A DNA stretch of 64,000 nt from Cellulomonas sp. ES6 (GTDB lineage Bacteria; Actinomycetota; Actinomycetes; Actinomycetales; Cellulomonadaceae): NCBI RefSeq assembly GCF_030053835.1, contig NZ_CP125655.1:682001-746000 (forward strand), in the 5' to 3' direction. Below, in pieces: positions 1 through 9,839 of this stretch. Made by a program: the position numbers and the translations under genes. The notes below the pieces were generated by a model. It did no database searches. It was not told the origin of the DNA and worked only from the letters and a program-made list of their open reading frames with translations. Position 1 is the stretch's first letter; each line of letters opens with the position of its first letter.

Positions 1-996
1 ATCTCCTGGTTCCTCGCCCTGGCGATGGAGCCGATGATCCTGTGGCTCGGCCGGCGCGGCGTGAAGCGCCCGCTCGCCACCGGCATCACGATGCTCGGCT
101 CCCTGGTGGTAGGGATCGGCGTGCTCGCGCTGCTGGGCGGCCTGTTCGTCAACCAGCTCGTCGCGCTCGTCCAGTCCATCCCCGGCTACTACGCCGACCT
201 GCGCGGGTTCCTCGACGACCGGTTCGAGGTCACGCTGCCGCGCACCGACGAGCTGCTCACCAACGCCGGCGACTACGTGGACGACATCGCCCCGGGCGTC
301 ATCGGCGTCGGCACGTCCATCGCCGGCGGCCTGTTCACCGCCACCGCCGTGCTGCTCGTCGTGTACTACATGGCCAGCGCCGGCCCCCGGTTCCGCGCGT
401 CCGTGTGCCGCTACCTGGCGCCCGACCGGCAGCGCGAGGTGCTGCGGCTCTGGGAGGTCTCGCAGGACAAGGTCGCCGGCTTCATCACCTCGCGGATCGC
501 CCTCGCGGCCATCTCGACCGCCGCGACCTGGGTGTTCCTCGCCGTGCTCGGCATCCCGTACGCGCTGCCCCTGGCGACGTTCACCGGGCTCGTCTCGCAG
601 TTCGTCCCGACGGTCGGCACGTACATCGGCGGCGCCCTGCCGGTGCTCGTGGCGCTGTCGGTGTCCCCGCTGCGGTCGCTCGCCGTGCTGGCGTTCATCA
701 TCGCCTACCAGCAGGTCGAGAACCTGTTCCTCACCCCGAAGGTCTCGCAGCGCTCGCTCGCGCTGAACCCCGCCGTGGCGTTCCTGTCGGTGATCGCGTT
801 CGGGGCGGTCTTCGGGCCGCTCGGGGCGTTCCTGTCGCTGCCGGTGGTCGCGACCGTGCAGGCCGTCGCCTCGACGTACGTGCGTCGGCACGAGCTCGTG
901 GACTCCGCGCTGCTCCAGGACGAGCAGCCCGGCCGCACCCGGGCCCCGGAGGCGGAGCTGCGGCCCCCGGTCGCGCCGCCCTCCGACCCGGCCTAG
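1..996 (+). CDS. AI-2E family transporter (5'-truncated by window edge)
   Basis: The reading frame is open from base 1, so the N-terminus lies outside the window. About 331 residues are visible, strongly hydrophobic, with several membrane segments. The C-terminal half shows the family pattern: a hydrophilic loop, then helices around FTGLVSQFVPTVGTYIGG and the EN-LFLTPKV stretch typical of PermM/YdiK/TqsA-like proteins. The family comprises roughly eight-helix inner-membrane permeases; substrates vary (AI-2 export, Na+/H+ exchange), so no substrate is assigned. The C-terminal tail is Pro/Arg rich. The stop codon TAG overlaps the -10 box of the next small gene. Confidence 0.9.
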   Translation: MSWFLALAMEPMILWLGRRGVKRPLATGITMLGSLVVGIGVLALLGGLFVNQLVALVQSIPGYYADLRGFLDDRFEVTLPRTDELLTNAGDYVDDIAPGVIGVGTSIAGGLFTATAVLLVVYYMASAGPRFRASVCRYLAPDRQREVLRLWEVSQDKVAGFITSRIALAAISTAATWVFLAVLGIPYALPLATFTGLVSQFVPTVGTYIGGALPVLVALSVSPLRSLAVLAFIIAYQQVENLFLTPKVSQRSLALNPAVAFLSVIAFGAVFGPLGAFLSLPVVATVQAVASTYVRRHELVDSALLQDEQPGRTRAPEAELRPPVAPPSDPA

Positions 997-999
997 CGT
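994..999 (+). promoter_or_regulatory. -10 box, leaderless promoter of the small acidic protein gene
   Basis: TAGCGT followed by a 6-nt spacer and the ATG at 1006, with no Shine-Dalgarno. A transcript would begin at or near the start codon. The box contains the stop codon of the upstream permease gene. Confidence 0.5.
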
Positions 1000-1005
1000 C
1001 GAGGC

Positions 1006-1197
1006 ATGACCGACGGCACCGACGACTGGATCCCCGACTCCCCCGCCGACGACCCGGACGCGGTCGACGGCCCCGACGCCCCCGACCTCGGCGGGGTGGA
1101 CCGCGGCGACGACGTCGCGCAGGACCTCCAGGAGAACCTCGAGGACGGCGCGCTCGGCCGCAGCCCGGTCCCGGACCCGGTCGAGCCCCCGGACTGA
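1006..1197 (+). CDS. Small acidic hypothetical protein
   Basis: A 63-residue protein, very rich in Asp and Pro, with no hydrophobic segment, cysteine or recognisable domain. It is probably cytoplasmic and poorly structured. Codon third positions are almost all G/C, as in neighbouring genes, which supports coding. The start is the ATG at 1006, placed 6 nt after a TAGCGT box. It sits between the permease gene and the convergent glnE gene. No function can be assigned. Confidence 0.6.
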   Translation: MTDGTDDWIPDSPADDPDAVDGPDAPDLGGVDRGDDVAQDLQENLEDGALGRSPVPDPVEPPD

Positions 1198-1248
1198 CGG
1201 GCTGACGGGGCCGGGCCCCCTCGGGCGCGACCCGACGCCCCCAGGCCG

Positions 1249-4200
1249 TCAGGCGTAGAACACGGCCTCGACCACCGCCCGGGCGCGGCGCGACGCCCGC
1301 AGCCACGCGTCCTCCAGCTCCTGCGCGGAGCCCGACGGGTAGCCGACCACCGCCGCGAGCCCCGTCATCACGCGCCGGTCGTGCGGCAGCACGTCGGCGT
1401 GCGCGCCGCCCGTCCGCCCGGTCCACAGCACCAGCGCGTCCCGCAGCCGGGACGCCAGCTCCCACGCCTCGACGAGCACCGCGGTGTCGTCCTCGCCGAG
1501 CAGCCCCGCGTCGCGCGCGGCCGCCAGCGCCTCGAGCGTCGACGGCGTGCGCAGGGCGGGGTGCTCGTGCGCGTGGCGGAGCTGCAGCAGCTGTGCCGTC
1601 CACTCGACGTCCGCGATGCCGCCCCGCCCGAGCTTGAGGTGCCGCGTGGGGTCGACGCCGCGCGGCAGCCGCTCGGACTCGACGCGGGCCTTGATGCGCC
1701 GCACCTCGCGGACGCCGGCCGGGTCCAGCCCGCCCTCGGGGTACCGCAGCGGGTCGACGAGGGCCACGAAGCGCTCCCCGAGCGCCGCGTCGCCCGCCAC
1801 CGGCCGCGCGCGCAGCAGCGCCTGGCTCTCCCAGACCAGCGACCAGCGCGCGTAGTACTCGGCGTAGGCGTCGAACGAGCGCACCAGCGGACCGTTGCGC
1901 CCCTCGGGCCGCAGGTCCGCGTCGACCTCGAGCGCCGGCTCCGGGCCGACCGCCCCGAGCAGCGCCCGCAGCCGCGTCGCCACCCCGGTCGCGAACGCCT
2001 GCGCGAGCTGCGGGTCCGCGTCCGGCACGGGGTCGTGCACGAACAGCACGTCCGCGTCGGACGTGTAGCCCATCTCGCGCCCGCCGAGCCGCCCCATCGC
2101 GACCACCAGCAGCGCCGTCGGGTCCGCGTCCAGGTGCCGCGCGGCGCGCTCCTCCCACGCCGCCACCCGCAGCGCGCCGGCGAGCAGCACCTCCGCCGTG
2201 ACGGTCAGGCTGCGCGAGGCGCGCGTGCCCGTCACGACGCCGAGCACGTCGGCGACCGCGGTGCGCGCCAGCTCGCGGCGCCGCATCGCCCGCAGCGCGC
2301 CGACGGCCTGCACCGGCTCGTCCGCGCGGGTGAGGATCGCGTCCGCCTCCGCCACGAGGCGCTCGTGGCTGCGCGGCTCCAGCTCGGCGTCCTCGTCCAG
2401 CCACACGACGGACTCGGGCGACCGGCCGAGCGCGTCGGCCACGTAGCGCGACGTCGAGAGCGCCCGCGCGAGCCGCTCGGCGGCCGTGCCGGAGTCGCGC
2501 AGCAGCTTGAGGTACCAGTGCGTGCCGCCGAGCGTCTCGGAGAGGCGGCGGAACGCCAGCAGCCCGCCGTCGGGGTCCGGCCCGTCGGCGAACCAGCCGA
2601 TCATCACCGGCAGCAGCTGGCGCTGGATCGCCGCCCGCCGGGACACCCCCTCCGTGAGCGCCGCGATGTGCCGCAGGGCGCCCGCCGGGTCGCGGTAGCC
2701 GATCGCCGCGAGCCGCTCCCGCGCGGCCTCCGGGGCGAGCGCGGCCTCCTCCGTCGAGAGCTGCGCGGTGGCCGGCAGCAGCGGGCGGTAGAACAGCGCC
2801 TCGTGCAGGTGCCGCACGTCGCGGCGCACCTGCCGCCACCGCTCGAGCAGGCCCGCGGCCCCCTCCGTGCGCATCCCCACCGACCGGGCGAGGCGGCGCA
2901 GGTCCGCCTCCGCGGTCGGCATCAGGTGGGTGCGCCGCAGCCGGTGCAGCTGGATGCGGTGCTCGACCGCGCGCAGGAACCGGTAGCAGACCGCGAGCTG
3001 CGCGGCGTGCTCCCGGCCGACGTAGCCACCGGCGGACAGGGCGGCGAGGGCGGTGAGCGTGTTGCCGCTGCGGATCTCCGGGTCGGACCGCCCGTGGACG
3101 AGCTGCAGCAGCTGCACCGTGAACTCCACGTCCCGCAGGCCGCCGACGCCGAGCTTGATCTGCCGGTCCGCCTCCGCCGCGGGCACGTGCCGCTCGACGC
3201 GCCGCCGCATGGCCTGCGAGTCCTCGACGAAGTTCTCCCGCCGCACCGCCTGCCAGACCAGCGGGTTCAGCGCCGCGACGTAGGCGTCCCCCAGCTCCCG
3301 GTCCCCCGCGAGGGGGCGCGCCTTGAGCAGCGCCTGGAACTCCCAGGTCTTCGCCCAGCGCCCGTAGTAGGACACGTGGGAGTCGAGCGTGCGGACCAGC
3401 GGCCCGTCCTTGCCCTCCGGCCGCAGCGCCGCGTCCACCGGCCACAGCTCCGGCTCCCCCGACGGCCCGGCGCACGCGCGCGCCAGCGCGGTCGCCAGGC
3501 GGGTGCCGGCGGCCAGGGCCTCGGCCTCGTCGACCCCCGCGACGGGCTCCGCGACGTATACGACGTCCACGTCGCTGACGTAGTTGAGCTCCCGGCCGCC
3601 CGTCTTGCCCATGCCGATCACCGCGAGCCGGACCGACCGGCCGTGGTCGTCGAGCTCGGCGCGCGCCAGCGCCAGGGCGGCCTCGAGCGCGGCCGCCGCC
3701 AGGTCCGCGAGCGCGGCCGCGACGCCCGGCAGCCGGGTGAGCGGCTCCCCGCTCGTCAGGTCGGTCGCGGCGATGCGCTGCAGCCGCGCCCGGTACGCCC
3801 GGCGCATCGCGTCGACGCCCCCGGGGCCGCCCGGGTCCGCGACCGGGACGTCCGCGTCGGGGTCCGCGCCGACGGCGAGCAGCAGCTCCGCGCGCACCTC
3901 GGCCGCCGGGACGCCGGTCCCGGGCTCCTCGTCCAGCACCACGTCCAGGTGCTCGGGGTGCGCGCACAGGTCGTCCCCGAGCGCCACCGAGGCGCCGAGC
4001 ACGGCGAGCAGGCGGGCTCGCGGCGCGCCGTCCTCGGTGAGCACGGCACGGAGCCGCTCGCGGCGCGCGGCGTCGTCGAGCACGGCGCCCGCGATCTTCG
4101 CCAGCGACAGCAGCGCCTGGTCGGGGTCCGCGGCCTCGGCGAGCGCCGGCACCAGCGCGGCGGGCTCGACCGGGCCGTCGGGCGCGGCACCCGGGCCGGA

Positions 4201-4410
4201 CGACGCCGACGGGGACGTCTCCCGCGCGCCGGCCTCCCCGGCGTCCGCGTCCCGCGCGGGGTCGTCCGCGCCGGCGTCCGGGTCGCCGCCCAGCAGCCGC
4301 ACGAGCGCGGCGTCGGCGAGCAGCCGCTCCGCGCGCGCGGCGTCCGCGAACCCGGCGCGGGTCAGGCGACCCGCCAGCGTGCTGCCCCGACCGACCGACG
4401 TGCTGCTCAC
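1249..4410 (-). CDS. glnE: Bifunctional glutamine synthetase adenylyltransferase/adenylyl-removing enzyme
   Basis: A 1053-residue protein, as expected for actinobacterial GlnE. It has two nucleotidyltransferase modules. The N-terminal (adenylyl-removing) one carries GMGKTGGRELNYVSDVDVV near residues 263-282 and the C-terminal (adenylylating) one AMGRLGGREMGYTSDADVL near 767-786. Both keep the SDxD metal-binding pair. GlnE adjusts class I glutamine synthetase by AMP transfer to a tyrosine, under PII control. The GTG start at 4410 is 6 nt after TAGCGT, so the mRNA is probably leaderless. It lies just downstream of glnA2, the arrangement also known in mycobacteria. Residues about 60-85 are an acidic low-complexity insert (DPDAGADDPARDADAGEAG). 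Confidence 0.97.
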   Translation of the reverse strand: MSSTSVGRGSTLAGRLTRAGFADAARAERLLADAALVRLLGGDPDAGADDPARDADAGEAGARETSPSASSGPGAAPDGPVEPAALVPALAEAADPDQALLSLAKIAGAVLDDAARRERLRAVLTEDGAPRARLLAVLGASVALGDDLCAHPEHLDVVLDEEPGTGVPAAEVRAELLLAVGADPDADVPVADPGGPGGVDAMRRAYRARLQRIAATDLTSGEPLTRLPGVAAALADLAAAALEAALALARAELDDHGRSVRLAVIGMGKTGGRELNYVSDVDVVYVAEPVAGVDEAEALAAGTRLATALARACAGPSGEPELWPVDAALRPEGKDGPLVRTLDSHVSYYGRWAKTWEFQALLKARPLAGDRELGDAYVAALNPLVWQAVRRENFVEDSQAMRRRVERHVPAAEADRQIKLGVGGLRDVEFTVQLLQLVHGRSDPEIRSGNTLTALAALSAGGYVGREHAAQLAVCYRFLRAVEHRIQLHRLRRTHLMPTAEADLRRLARSVGMRTEGAAGLLERWRQVRRDVRHLHEALFYRPLLPATAQLSTEEAALAPEAARERLAAIGYRDPAGALRHIAALTEGVSRRAAIQRQLLPVMIGWFADGPDPDGGLLAFRRLSETLGGTHWYLKLLRDSGTAAERLARALSTSRYVADALGRSPESVVWLDEDAELEPRSHERLVAEADAILTRADEPVQAVGALRAMRRRELARTAVADVLGVVTGTRASRSLTVTAEVLLAGALRVAAWEERAARHLDADPTALLVVAMGRLGGREMGYTSDADVLFVHDPVPDADPQLAQAFATGVATRLRALLGAVGPEPALEVDADLRPEGRNGPLVRSFDAYAEYYARWSLVWESQALLRARPVAGDAALGERFVALVDPLRYPEGGLDPAGVREVRRIKARVESERLPRGVDPTRHLKLGRGGIADVEWTAQLLQLRHAHEHPALRTPSTLEALAAARDAGLLGEDDTAVLVEAWELASRLRDALVLWTGRTGGAHADVLPHDRRVMTGLAAVVGYPSGSAQELEDAWLRASRRARAVVEAVFYA

Positions 4411-4416
4411 GCGCTC

Positions 4417-4422
4417 ACGCTA
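4417..4422 (-). promoter_or_regulatory. -10 box, leaderless promoter of glnE
   Basis: On the minus strand TAGCGT is followed by six bases (GAGCGC) and the GTG start of glnE at 4410. No ribosome binding site is visible. Confidence 0.5.
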
Positions 4423-4479
4423 CCCAGCGGCAGCGCCCCCGCGCGCCGACCGTCCACGGCCCGCCCGCGTACCCGCGGG

Positions 4480-5817
4480 TCAGAGCATCGGCAGGAAGCG
4501 GCGCAGCTCGTACGGCGTGACCTGCGCGCGGTACTCCTCCCACTCCTGGCGCTTGTTGCGCAGGACGTAGTCGAAGACGTGCTCGCCCAGCGCCTCGGCC
4601 ACCAGCTCGGACTTCTCCATCACGGCGATCGCGGCCTCGAGCGAGGCGGGCAGGGGCTCGATGCCCAGCGCGCGGCGCTCGGAGTCGGTCAGCTCCCACA
4701 CGTCGTCGTCGGCGCCCTCGGGCAGCTCGTAGCCCTCCTCGACGCCCTTGAGGCCGGCGGCGAGCAGCAGCGCGAACGCCAGGTACGGGTTGGTCGCCGA
4801 GTCCACGCCGCGGTACTCGATGCGCGAGGAGTTGGACTTGCCGGGCTTGTACATCGGCACCCGCACCAGCGCGGACCGGTTGTTGTGGCCCCAGCAGATG
4901 TACGACGGCGCCTCGGAGCCGCCCCACAGCCGCTTGTAGGAGTTCGTGAACTGGTTCGTCACGGCCGTGATCTCGGCGGCGTGCCGCAGCAGGCCCGCGA
5001 TGAACGAGCGGGCCGTCTTGGACAGGTCCAGGTGCGCGCCGGGCTCGTGGAACGCGTTGCGGTCGCCCTCGAAGAGCGACAGGTGCGTGTGCATCCCGGA
5101 GCCCGGCTGGTCGGCCAGCGGCTTCGGCATGAAGGACGCGAAGACGCCCTGCTCCAGGGCGACCTCCTTCACGACCGTCCGGAACGTCATGATGTTGTCG
5201 GCCGTGGTCAGCGCGTCGGCGTACCGCAGGTCGATCTCGTTCTGGCCCGGGCCGGCCTCGTGGTGGGAGAACTCCACCGAGATGCCCATCGACTCGAGCA
5301 TCGTGATCGCGGCGCGCCGGAAGTCGTGCGCGGTGCCGCGCGGCACGTGGTCGAAGTAGCCGCCCTGGTCGACGGGGACCAGCGGCTGCGCCGGGTCGGC
5401 GGGCGCCTCGAACAGGTAGAACTCGACCTCGGGGTGCGTGTAGAAGGTGAAGCCCTTCTCGCTCGCCCGGGCCAGCGCGCGCTTGAGCACGTTACGGGAG
5501 TCGGCCAGCGACGGCTCGCCCTCGGGCGTGAGGATGTCGCAGAACATCCGCGCGGTGCCGTGCCGCTCCCCGCGCCAGGGCAGCACCTGGAACGTCGTCG
5601 GGTCGGGCTTGGCGATCATGTCCGCCTCGTACACCCGGGTCAGGCCCTCGATCGAGGAGCCGTCGAACCCGATGCCCTCCGAGAACGCCGCCTCCAGCTC
5701 CGCGGGCGCGACGGCCACCGACTTGAGGGTCCCGAGCACGTCGGTGAACCAGAGCCGGATGAATCGGATGTCGCGCTCCTCCACCGTGCGGAGGACGAAC
5801 TCCTGCTGCCTGTCCAT
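4480..5817 (-). CDS. glnA2: Glutamine synthetase-like protein, GlnA2 type
   Basis: A 445-residue class I glutamine synthetase fold with the beta-grasp N-domain and catalytic domain. Visible motifs are GFDGSSIEGL, the metal ligands in HPEVEFYLFE, PGSGMHTHLSLF for ATP, and WGGSEAPSYICWGHNNRSAL. The usual adenylylation motif NLYxLPPEE is not present; the corresponding stretch reads GYELPEGADDD, so this protein is probably not a GlnE target although it is the neighbour of glnE. GlnA2 homologues of actinobacteria are known either as accessory glutamine synthetases or as gamma-glutamylpolyamine synthetases; the sequence alone does not decide. ATG at 5817 was chosen because a purine-rich AGGA lies 8-9 nt upstream; ATG at 5826 is the alternative. 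Confidence 0.92.
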   Translation of the reverse strand: MDRQQEFVLRTVEERDIRFIRLWFTDVLGTLKSVAVAPAELEAAFSEGIGFDGSSIEGLTRVYEADMIAKPDPTTFQVLPWRGERHGTARMFCDILTPEGEPSLADSRNVLKRALARASEKGFTFYTHPEVEFYLFEAPADPAQPLVPVDQGGYFDHVPRGTAHDFRRAAITMLESMGISVEFSHHEAGPGQNEIDLRYADALTTADNIMTFRTVVKEVALEQGVFASFMPKPLADQPGSGMHTHLSLFEGDRNAFHEPGAHLDLSKTARSFIAGLLRHAAEITAVTNQFTNSYKRLWGGSEAPSYICWGHNNRSALVRVPMYKPGKSNSSRIEYRGVDSATNPYLAFALLLAAGLKGVEEGYELPEGADDDVWELTDSERRALGIEPLPASLEAAIAVMEKSELVAEALGEHVFDYVLRNKRQEWEEYRAQVTPYELRRFLPML

Positions 5818-5901
5818 GCGGTACATCCTGCCTGATCCGGGGCCGCCGTGGCCGCCGCACCACGCCGCCGGGGGCCGCTGGCTGCGCCCGGTCCACCCGA
5901 A

Positions 5902-5907
5902 TAGGCT
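5902..5907 (+). promoter_or_regulatory. -10 box, leaderless promoter of nadE
   Basis: TAGGCT, a 6-nt spacer, then the ATG of nadE at 5914. No Shine-Dalgarno is seen. The -35 region is GC rich and not recognisable. Confidence 0.5.
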
Positions 5908-5913
5908 CGCGGC

Positions 5914-7659
5914 ATGCCCGACCAGCACGACACCCGCGCGCTGCGCGTCGCCCTCGCCCAGATCGACACCTGCGTCGGCGACCTCGCCGGCAACGTCGAC
6001 GCGGTCCTCACGTGGGCGCGCCGCGCGGCCGACGCCGGGGCCGACCTCGTCGCGTTCCCGGAGATGACCGTGACGGGCTACCCCATCGAGGACCTGGCGC
6101 TGCGCGCGTCGTTCCGGCGGGGCGCGGAGCGGGCGCTGGCCGGGCTCGCGGCGTCCCTCGCGGACGCCGGCCTGGGCGAGCTGACGGTGGTCGTGGGCAC
6201 GGTCGGCGAGCGCACGACGCGCGAGCACGACGGCGCCCCGGCCCGCCCGACCAACCAGGCCGTCGTCCTGCGCGGCGGGGCCGTGCTGCAGCGCTACGAC
6301 AAGCACCACCTCCCGAACTACGGCGTGTTCGACGAGTTCCGCATCTTCGCGCCGGGCGGCGAGCCGTCCGTCGTGGACGTCGCGGGGCGCCGCGTGGGCC
6401 TGCTGATCTGCGAGGACATCTGGCAGGACGGGCCGGTCGCGGAGCTGTCCGACGACGACCTGGACCTGCTCGTCGTCATCAACGGCTCGCCGTTCGAGGA
6501 GGGCAAGGGCCACATCCGCGCCGAGCTCGCCGCCCGCCGCGCCGCCGAGGTCGCCGCGCCGGTCGCCTACGTCAACATGGTGGGCGGGCAGGACGACCTG
6601 GTGTTCGACGGCGGCTCGTTCGTCGTCGCGCCCGACGGGCAGCTGCTGGCGTCGGCGCCGCAGTTCGTCGAGCACCTGCTGGTGTGGGACGTCCCGGCGC
6701 CCGGCACCGCGCCGTCGCGGGGCGAGGTCGCTGCCCCGCTGCACCCGGACGAGGAGATCTACCGCGCCCTGGAGACCGGGCTGGCCGGCTACGTCCGCAA
6801 GAACGGCTTCCGGTCCGTCGTGCTCGGCATGTCCGGCGGTATCGACTCGGCGCTCGTGGCGGCCGTCGCCGCGGACGCGCTGGGCGGCGACCGGGTGGTG
6901 GGCGTGTCGATGCCGTCGCGCTGGTCCTCGGACCACTCGAAGGACGACGCCGCCGACCTGGCGCAGCGGATCGGCGCGGACTACCGCGTGCAGCCCATCA
7001 AGCCGATGGTCGACGCGTTCGAGGGCGAGATGGCCCTGGACGGCGTCGCGGCCGAGAACCTCCAGGCCCGGGTCCGCGGCGTGATCCTCATGGCCCTGTC
7101 GAACGCGGAGGGCCACCTGGTGCTGGCGACCGGCAACAAGACGGAGCTGGCGGTCGGCTACTCGACCATCTACGGCGACGCCGTCGGCGGCTACGCCCCG
7201 CTGAAGGACGTCGACAAGTCGCGCGTCTGGGCGCTGGCCAGGTGGCGCAACCACCACGCCGTCGACCGCGGCGAGCTCCCCCCGATCCCGGAGAGCTCCA
7301 TCACCAAGCCGCCGTCCGCGGAGCTGCGGCCCGGCCAGGTCGACCAGGACTCGCTGCCGCCGTACGACCTCCTGGACCAGGTGCTCGACGCGTACGTGGA
7401 GCACGCCGAGGGCCGCGCCGAGCTGCTGGAACGCGGGTTCGACCCGGCGATCGTCGACAAGGTGCTCTCGCTGGTGGACCGGGCCGAGTGGAAGCGGCGG
7501 CAGTACCCGCTCGGACCGAAGGTCACGGCCCTGGCGTTCGGGCGGGACCGTAGGCTGCCGATCACGACGCGCTGGCGCGAGCCGGTCGACGAGACCGCCT
7601 CCCCGGAGGCCGCCGCGCGCACCACCGGCACCACCAGCGACCCCGTGGAGCAGCACTGA
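5914..7659 (+). CDS. nadE: Glutamine-dependent NAD+ synthetase
   Basis: A 581-residue two-domain enzyme that makes NAD+ from deamido-NAD+, ATP and glutamine in the cytoplasm. The N-terminal nitrilase-type glutaminase domain keeps the Glu-Lys-Cys triad ([28 protein letters not shown]). The C-terminal synthetase domain starts near residue 300 with the PP-loop [10 protein letters not shown] and has the [18 protein letters not shown] stretch. The length suits the shorter bacterial two-domain form rather than the 680-residue mycobacterial one. The stop codon overlaps the start of panB (TGATG), so the two are cotranscribed and both supply cofactor biosynthesis. Confidence 0.96.
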   Translation: MPDQHDTRALRVALAQIDTCVGDLAGNVDAVLTWARRAADAGADLVAFPEMTVTGYPIEDLALRASFRRGAERALAGLAASLADAGLGELTVVVGTVGERTTREHDGAPARPTNQAVVLRGGAVLQRYDKHHLPNYGVFDEFRIFAPGGEPSVVDVAGRRVGLLICEDIWQDGPVAELSDDDLDLLVVINGSPFEEGKGHIRAELAARRAAEVAAPVAYVNMVGGQDDLVFDGGSFVVAPDGQLLASAPQFVEHLLVWDVPAPGTAPSRGEVAAPLHPDEEIYRALETGLAGYVRKNGFRSVVLGMSGGIDSALVAAVAADALGGDRVVGVSMPSRWSSDHSKDDAADLAQRIGADYRVQPIKPMVDAFEGEMALDGVAAENLQARVRGVILMALSNAEGHLVLATGNKTELAVGYSTIYGDAVGGYAPLKDVDKSRVWALARWRNHHAVDRGELPPIPESSITKPPSAELRPGQVDQDSLPPYDLLDQVLDAYVEHAEGRAELLERGFDPAIVDKVLSLVDRAEWKRRQYPLGPKVTALAFGRDRRLPITTRWREPVDETASPEAAARTTGTTSDPVEQH

Positions 7660-8486
7660 TGTCCCAGCACCCCGCCCCCTCACCGGTCCGCCGCGTGCGG
7701 GTGCACCACCTCGCGGAGGCCAAGCAGCGCGGCGAGAAGCTGACGATGCTGACGGCCTACGACTTCGCGACCGCGCGGATCTTCGACGACGCCGGCATCG
7801 ACGTGCTGCTGGTGGGCGACTCCATCGGCAACACGATGCTCGGGCACGCCTCGCCCATCCCGGTGACCGTCGACGAGATGATCCCGCCGACGCGTGCCGT
7901 CGTGCGGGCCACGCAGCGCGCCCTCGTGGTCGCCGACCTGCCGTTCGGGTCCTACGAGTCCGGCCCGGCCCAGGCGCTCGCCACGGCCACCCGGTACCTC
8001 AAGGAGGCCGGCGCGCACGCGGTGAAGTTCGAGGGCGGCACGCGCGTCGCGCCGCAGATCCGCGCGCTCACCGAGGCGGGCGTCCCGGTGGTCGCGCACC
8101 TCGGCTTCACCCCGCAGTCCGAGAACACCCTCGGCGGGCACCGGGTGCAGGGCCGCGGCGACGAGGCGGCCGAGCGGCTCGCCGAGGACGCCGTCGCCGT
8201 GCAGGAGGCCGGGGCCGTCGCCGTGGTGCTCGAGATGGTGCCCGCGCCGGTCGCCGCCCGGATCACCGAGGTGCTCACGATCCCGACCATCGGCATCGGC
8301 GCCGGGCCGGACTGCGACGGGCAGGTCCTGGTCTGGACCGACATGGCCGGCATGTCCGACTGGTCGCCCCGGTTCGCGAAGGTGTTCGCGCCGGTCGGCG
8401 AGCTGCTCGGGCAGGCGGCCCGCGCGTACGCCGCCGAGGTGCGCGGCGGGCAGTTCCCCGACGCCGACCACTCGTTCCTCAGCTGA
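7659..8486 (+). CDS. panB: 3-methyl-2-oxobutanoate hydroxymethyltransferase
   Basis: A 275-residue TIM-barrel enzyme catalysing the first committed step of pantothenate (coenzyme A) synthesis, transferring a hydroxymethyl group from 5,10-methylene-tetrahydrofolate to 2-oxoisovalerate. Family signatures are [30 protein letters not shown] with the metal-binding Asp, [14 protein letters not shown] and [16 protein letters not shown]. The ATG overlaps the nadE stop by one base, so it is translationally coupled to nadE. Nothing is missing from the active site as far as can be seen. Confidence 0.96.
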   Translation: MSQHPAPSPVRRVRVHHLAEAKQRGEKLTMLTAYDFATARIFDDAGIDVLLVGDSIGNTMLGHASPIPVTVDEMIPPTRAVVRATQRALVVADLPFGSYESGPAQALATATRYLKEAGAHAVKFEGGTRVAPQIRALTEAGVPVVAHLGFTPQSENTLGGHRVQGRGDEAAERLAEDAVAVQEAGAVAVVLEMVPAPVAARITEVLTIPTIGIGAGPDCDGQVLVWTDMAGMSDWSPRFAKVFAPVGELLGQAARAYAAEVRGGQFPDADHSFLS

Positions 8487-8602
8487 GCGGGACCGCGCCC
8501 GGAAGCGCACCCCGGCGACCGCGGGACGACGTCGACGCGTCGGACGCCCCGGCGGCGGGCGGGCGCCCGGACCCGGCAGGCGCCCCGCGGGCGCTCCGGC
8601 GG

Positions 8603-9696
8603 GTGCTCGGTGCGGTGGCCTGCGTCCTGGTCGCGGGCCTCGTCGTCGCGCTCCTCGCCCCGGACCGGCTCGGGATCGCCGGCCGGTCGCCGTGGGTGCA
8701 GCTCGTGGCCCTGCGCGGGCTGGTCGCGGTCGCGCTCGTGCTGGCCGCGGCGGTGCTGCTCGCCGCGGTCGCGGGCTGGGCCCGGGTCGCCGAGAGGACG
8801 GGGCTGCGCCCGCCCGGCAGGCGGCTGCCGCTCGTGCTGGCCGCCCTGATGGTCGCGGGCGCCGTGGGTCAGGGCGCGGTGCTGGCCGGACGCGGCCTCG
8901 AGGGCGGCGGGCCCGGCACCGCGCGTGCGGACGAGCTGGTCGTGCTGTCGTTCAACACGTTCGGCACTGTGACGGCCGACGAGCTGGCCGCCCTGGTGCA
9001 GGAGCAGGACGCCGACGTGGCCGTGCTCGCCGAGACGTCCGGGCGGACCGCGCGTGAGGCCGCGCGCCTGCTCACCGACGCGGGGCGGCCCACCACCGCC
9101 CTCGCCGAGGACGCGGTGGGCTCGCGGGCCGACGGGGTCGCCGTGCTGCTGCGGGACGCGCTGGGCGGGTACCGCAGCGCGACGCAGGGGCTGCCGCGAC
9201 GGACCTCGGCACGTTCGCGGCCGTCGCGACGGGCACGGGCGCGGGCTCCGGAGCGGGCGCGGGCTCCGGCACGGGCTCCGGTGCCGACGCGGGCACAGGC
9301 ACCGAGGCTCGCCGCGTCCCGCCCGCACCCGGGGTCGTCGTGGCCGTCCACACCCGCGCACCGTCGGCCCGGGGCTCGATGCCGCAGTGGGTCGCGCACG
9401 TCCAGGGAGTCGCCGACGTCTGCCGCAGCACCCCCGGCGCGGTCGTCGCGGGCGACCTCAACGCCACGCTCGACCACCCCGGCCTGGCCGACCTGGGCCC
9501 GTGCGTGGACGCGGCCGCGGCGACGGGCGCCGCCGGGCTCGGCACCTGGCCCGCCGACGTGCCCCGGGTGCTCGGCGCGCCGATCGACCACGTGCTCGTC
9601 GACGCCCGCGTCTGGCGCGTCACCGGGTTCGGCGTGCTGCCGCGCACCGGCACGAGCGACCACCGCCCGGTCGTCGCGCACCTCGCGCGGCGCTGA
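8603..9696 (+). pseudogene. Endonuclease/exonuclease/phosphatase family membrane protein, frameshifted
   Basis: The gene reads in one frame from GTG 8603 to about 9190, then continues only in the -1 frame to TGA 9696. The N-terminal part has three hydrophobic segments and the first EEP beta-strand (LVVLSFNTFGTVTADEL; ALVQEQDADVAVLAET). The C-terminal part has GDLNATLDHPGLADL and the catalytic SDHRPVVAHL. The break falls at the GGGG run 9187-9190; one extra G there would restore a single frame. A Gly/Thr/Ser/Ala low-complexity linker (about 9228-9305) follows. It may be a true inactivating deletion or an assembly error in a homopolymer; family substrates range from DNA to phospholipids. Confidence 0.75.
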
Positions 9697-9826
9697 GCCC
9701 GGCACCCGCCGCGGGGCGCCGGGGTACCAGGTCGGAGGTCCCGGGCGCGGGCCCCCGGGGGCGTCGGACGCCGCGGCACGCCGCACCGGGGCCCCGGGGT
9801 TCACGCCGGGGACGCGTCCCGCCCTC

Positions 9827-9832
9827 TAGCCT
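9827..9832 (+). promoter_or_regulatory. -10 box, leaderless promoter of the M15 peptidase gene
   Basis: TAGCCT, 7-nt spacer, ATG at 9840. No ribosome binding site precedes the start. Confidence 0.45.
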
Positions 9833-9839
9833 CGTCCGC

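Noticed and set aside
1381..5835. A very long plus-strand open frame across glnE and glnA2
   Set aside because: It is antisense to two certain genes; high-GC coding DNA commonly leaves such frames open.
9340..9696. An apparently separate 118-residue gene
   Set aside because: It is the C-terminal part of the EEP-family protein; the frame before its first ATG is already coding back to about 9190, so it belongs to the frameshifted gene.
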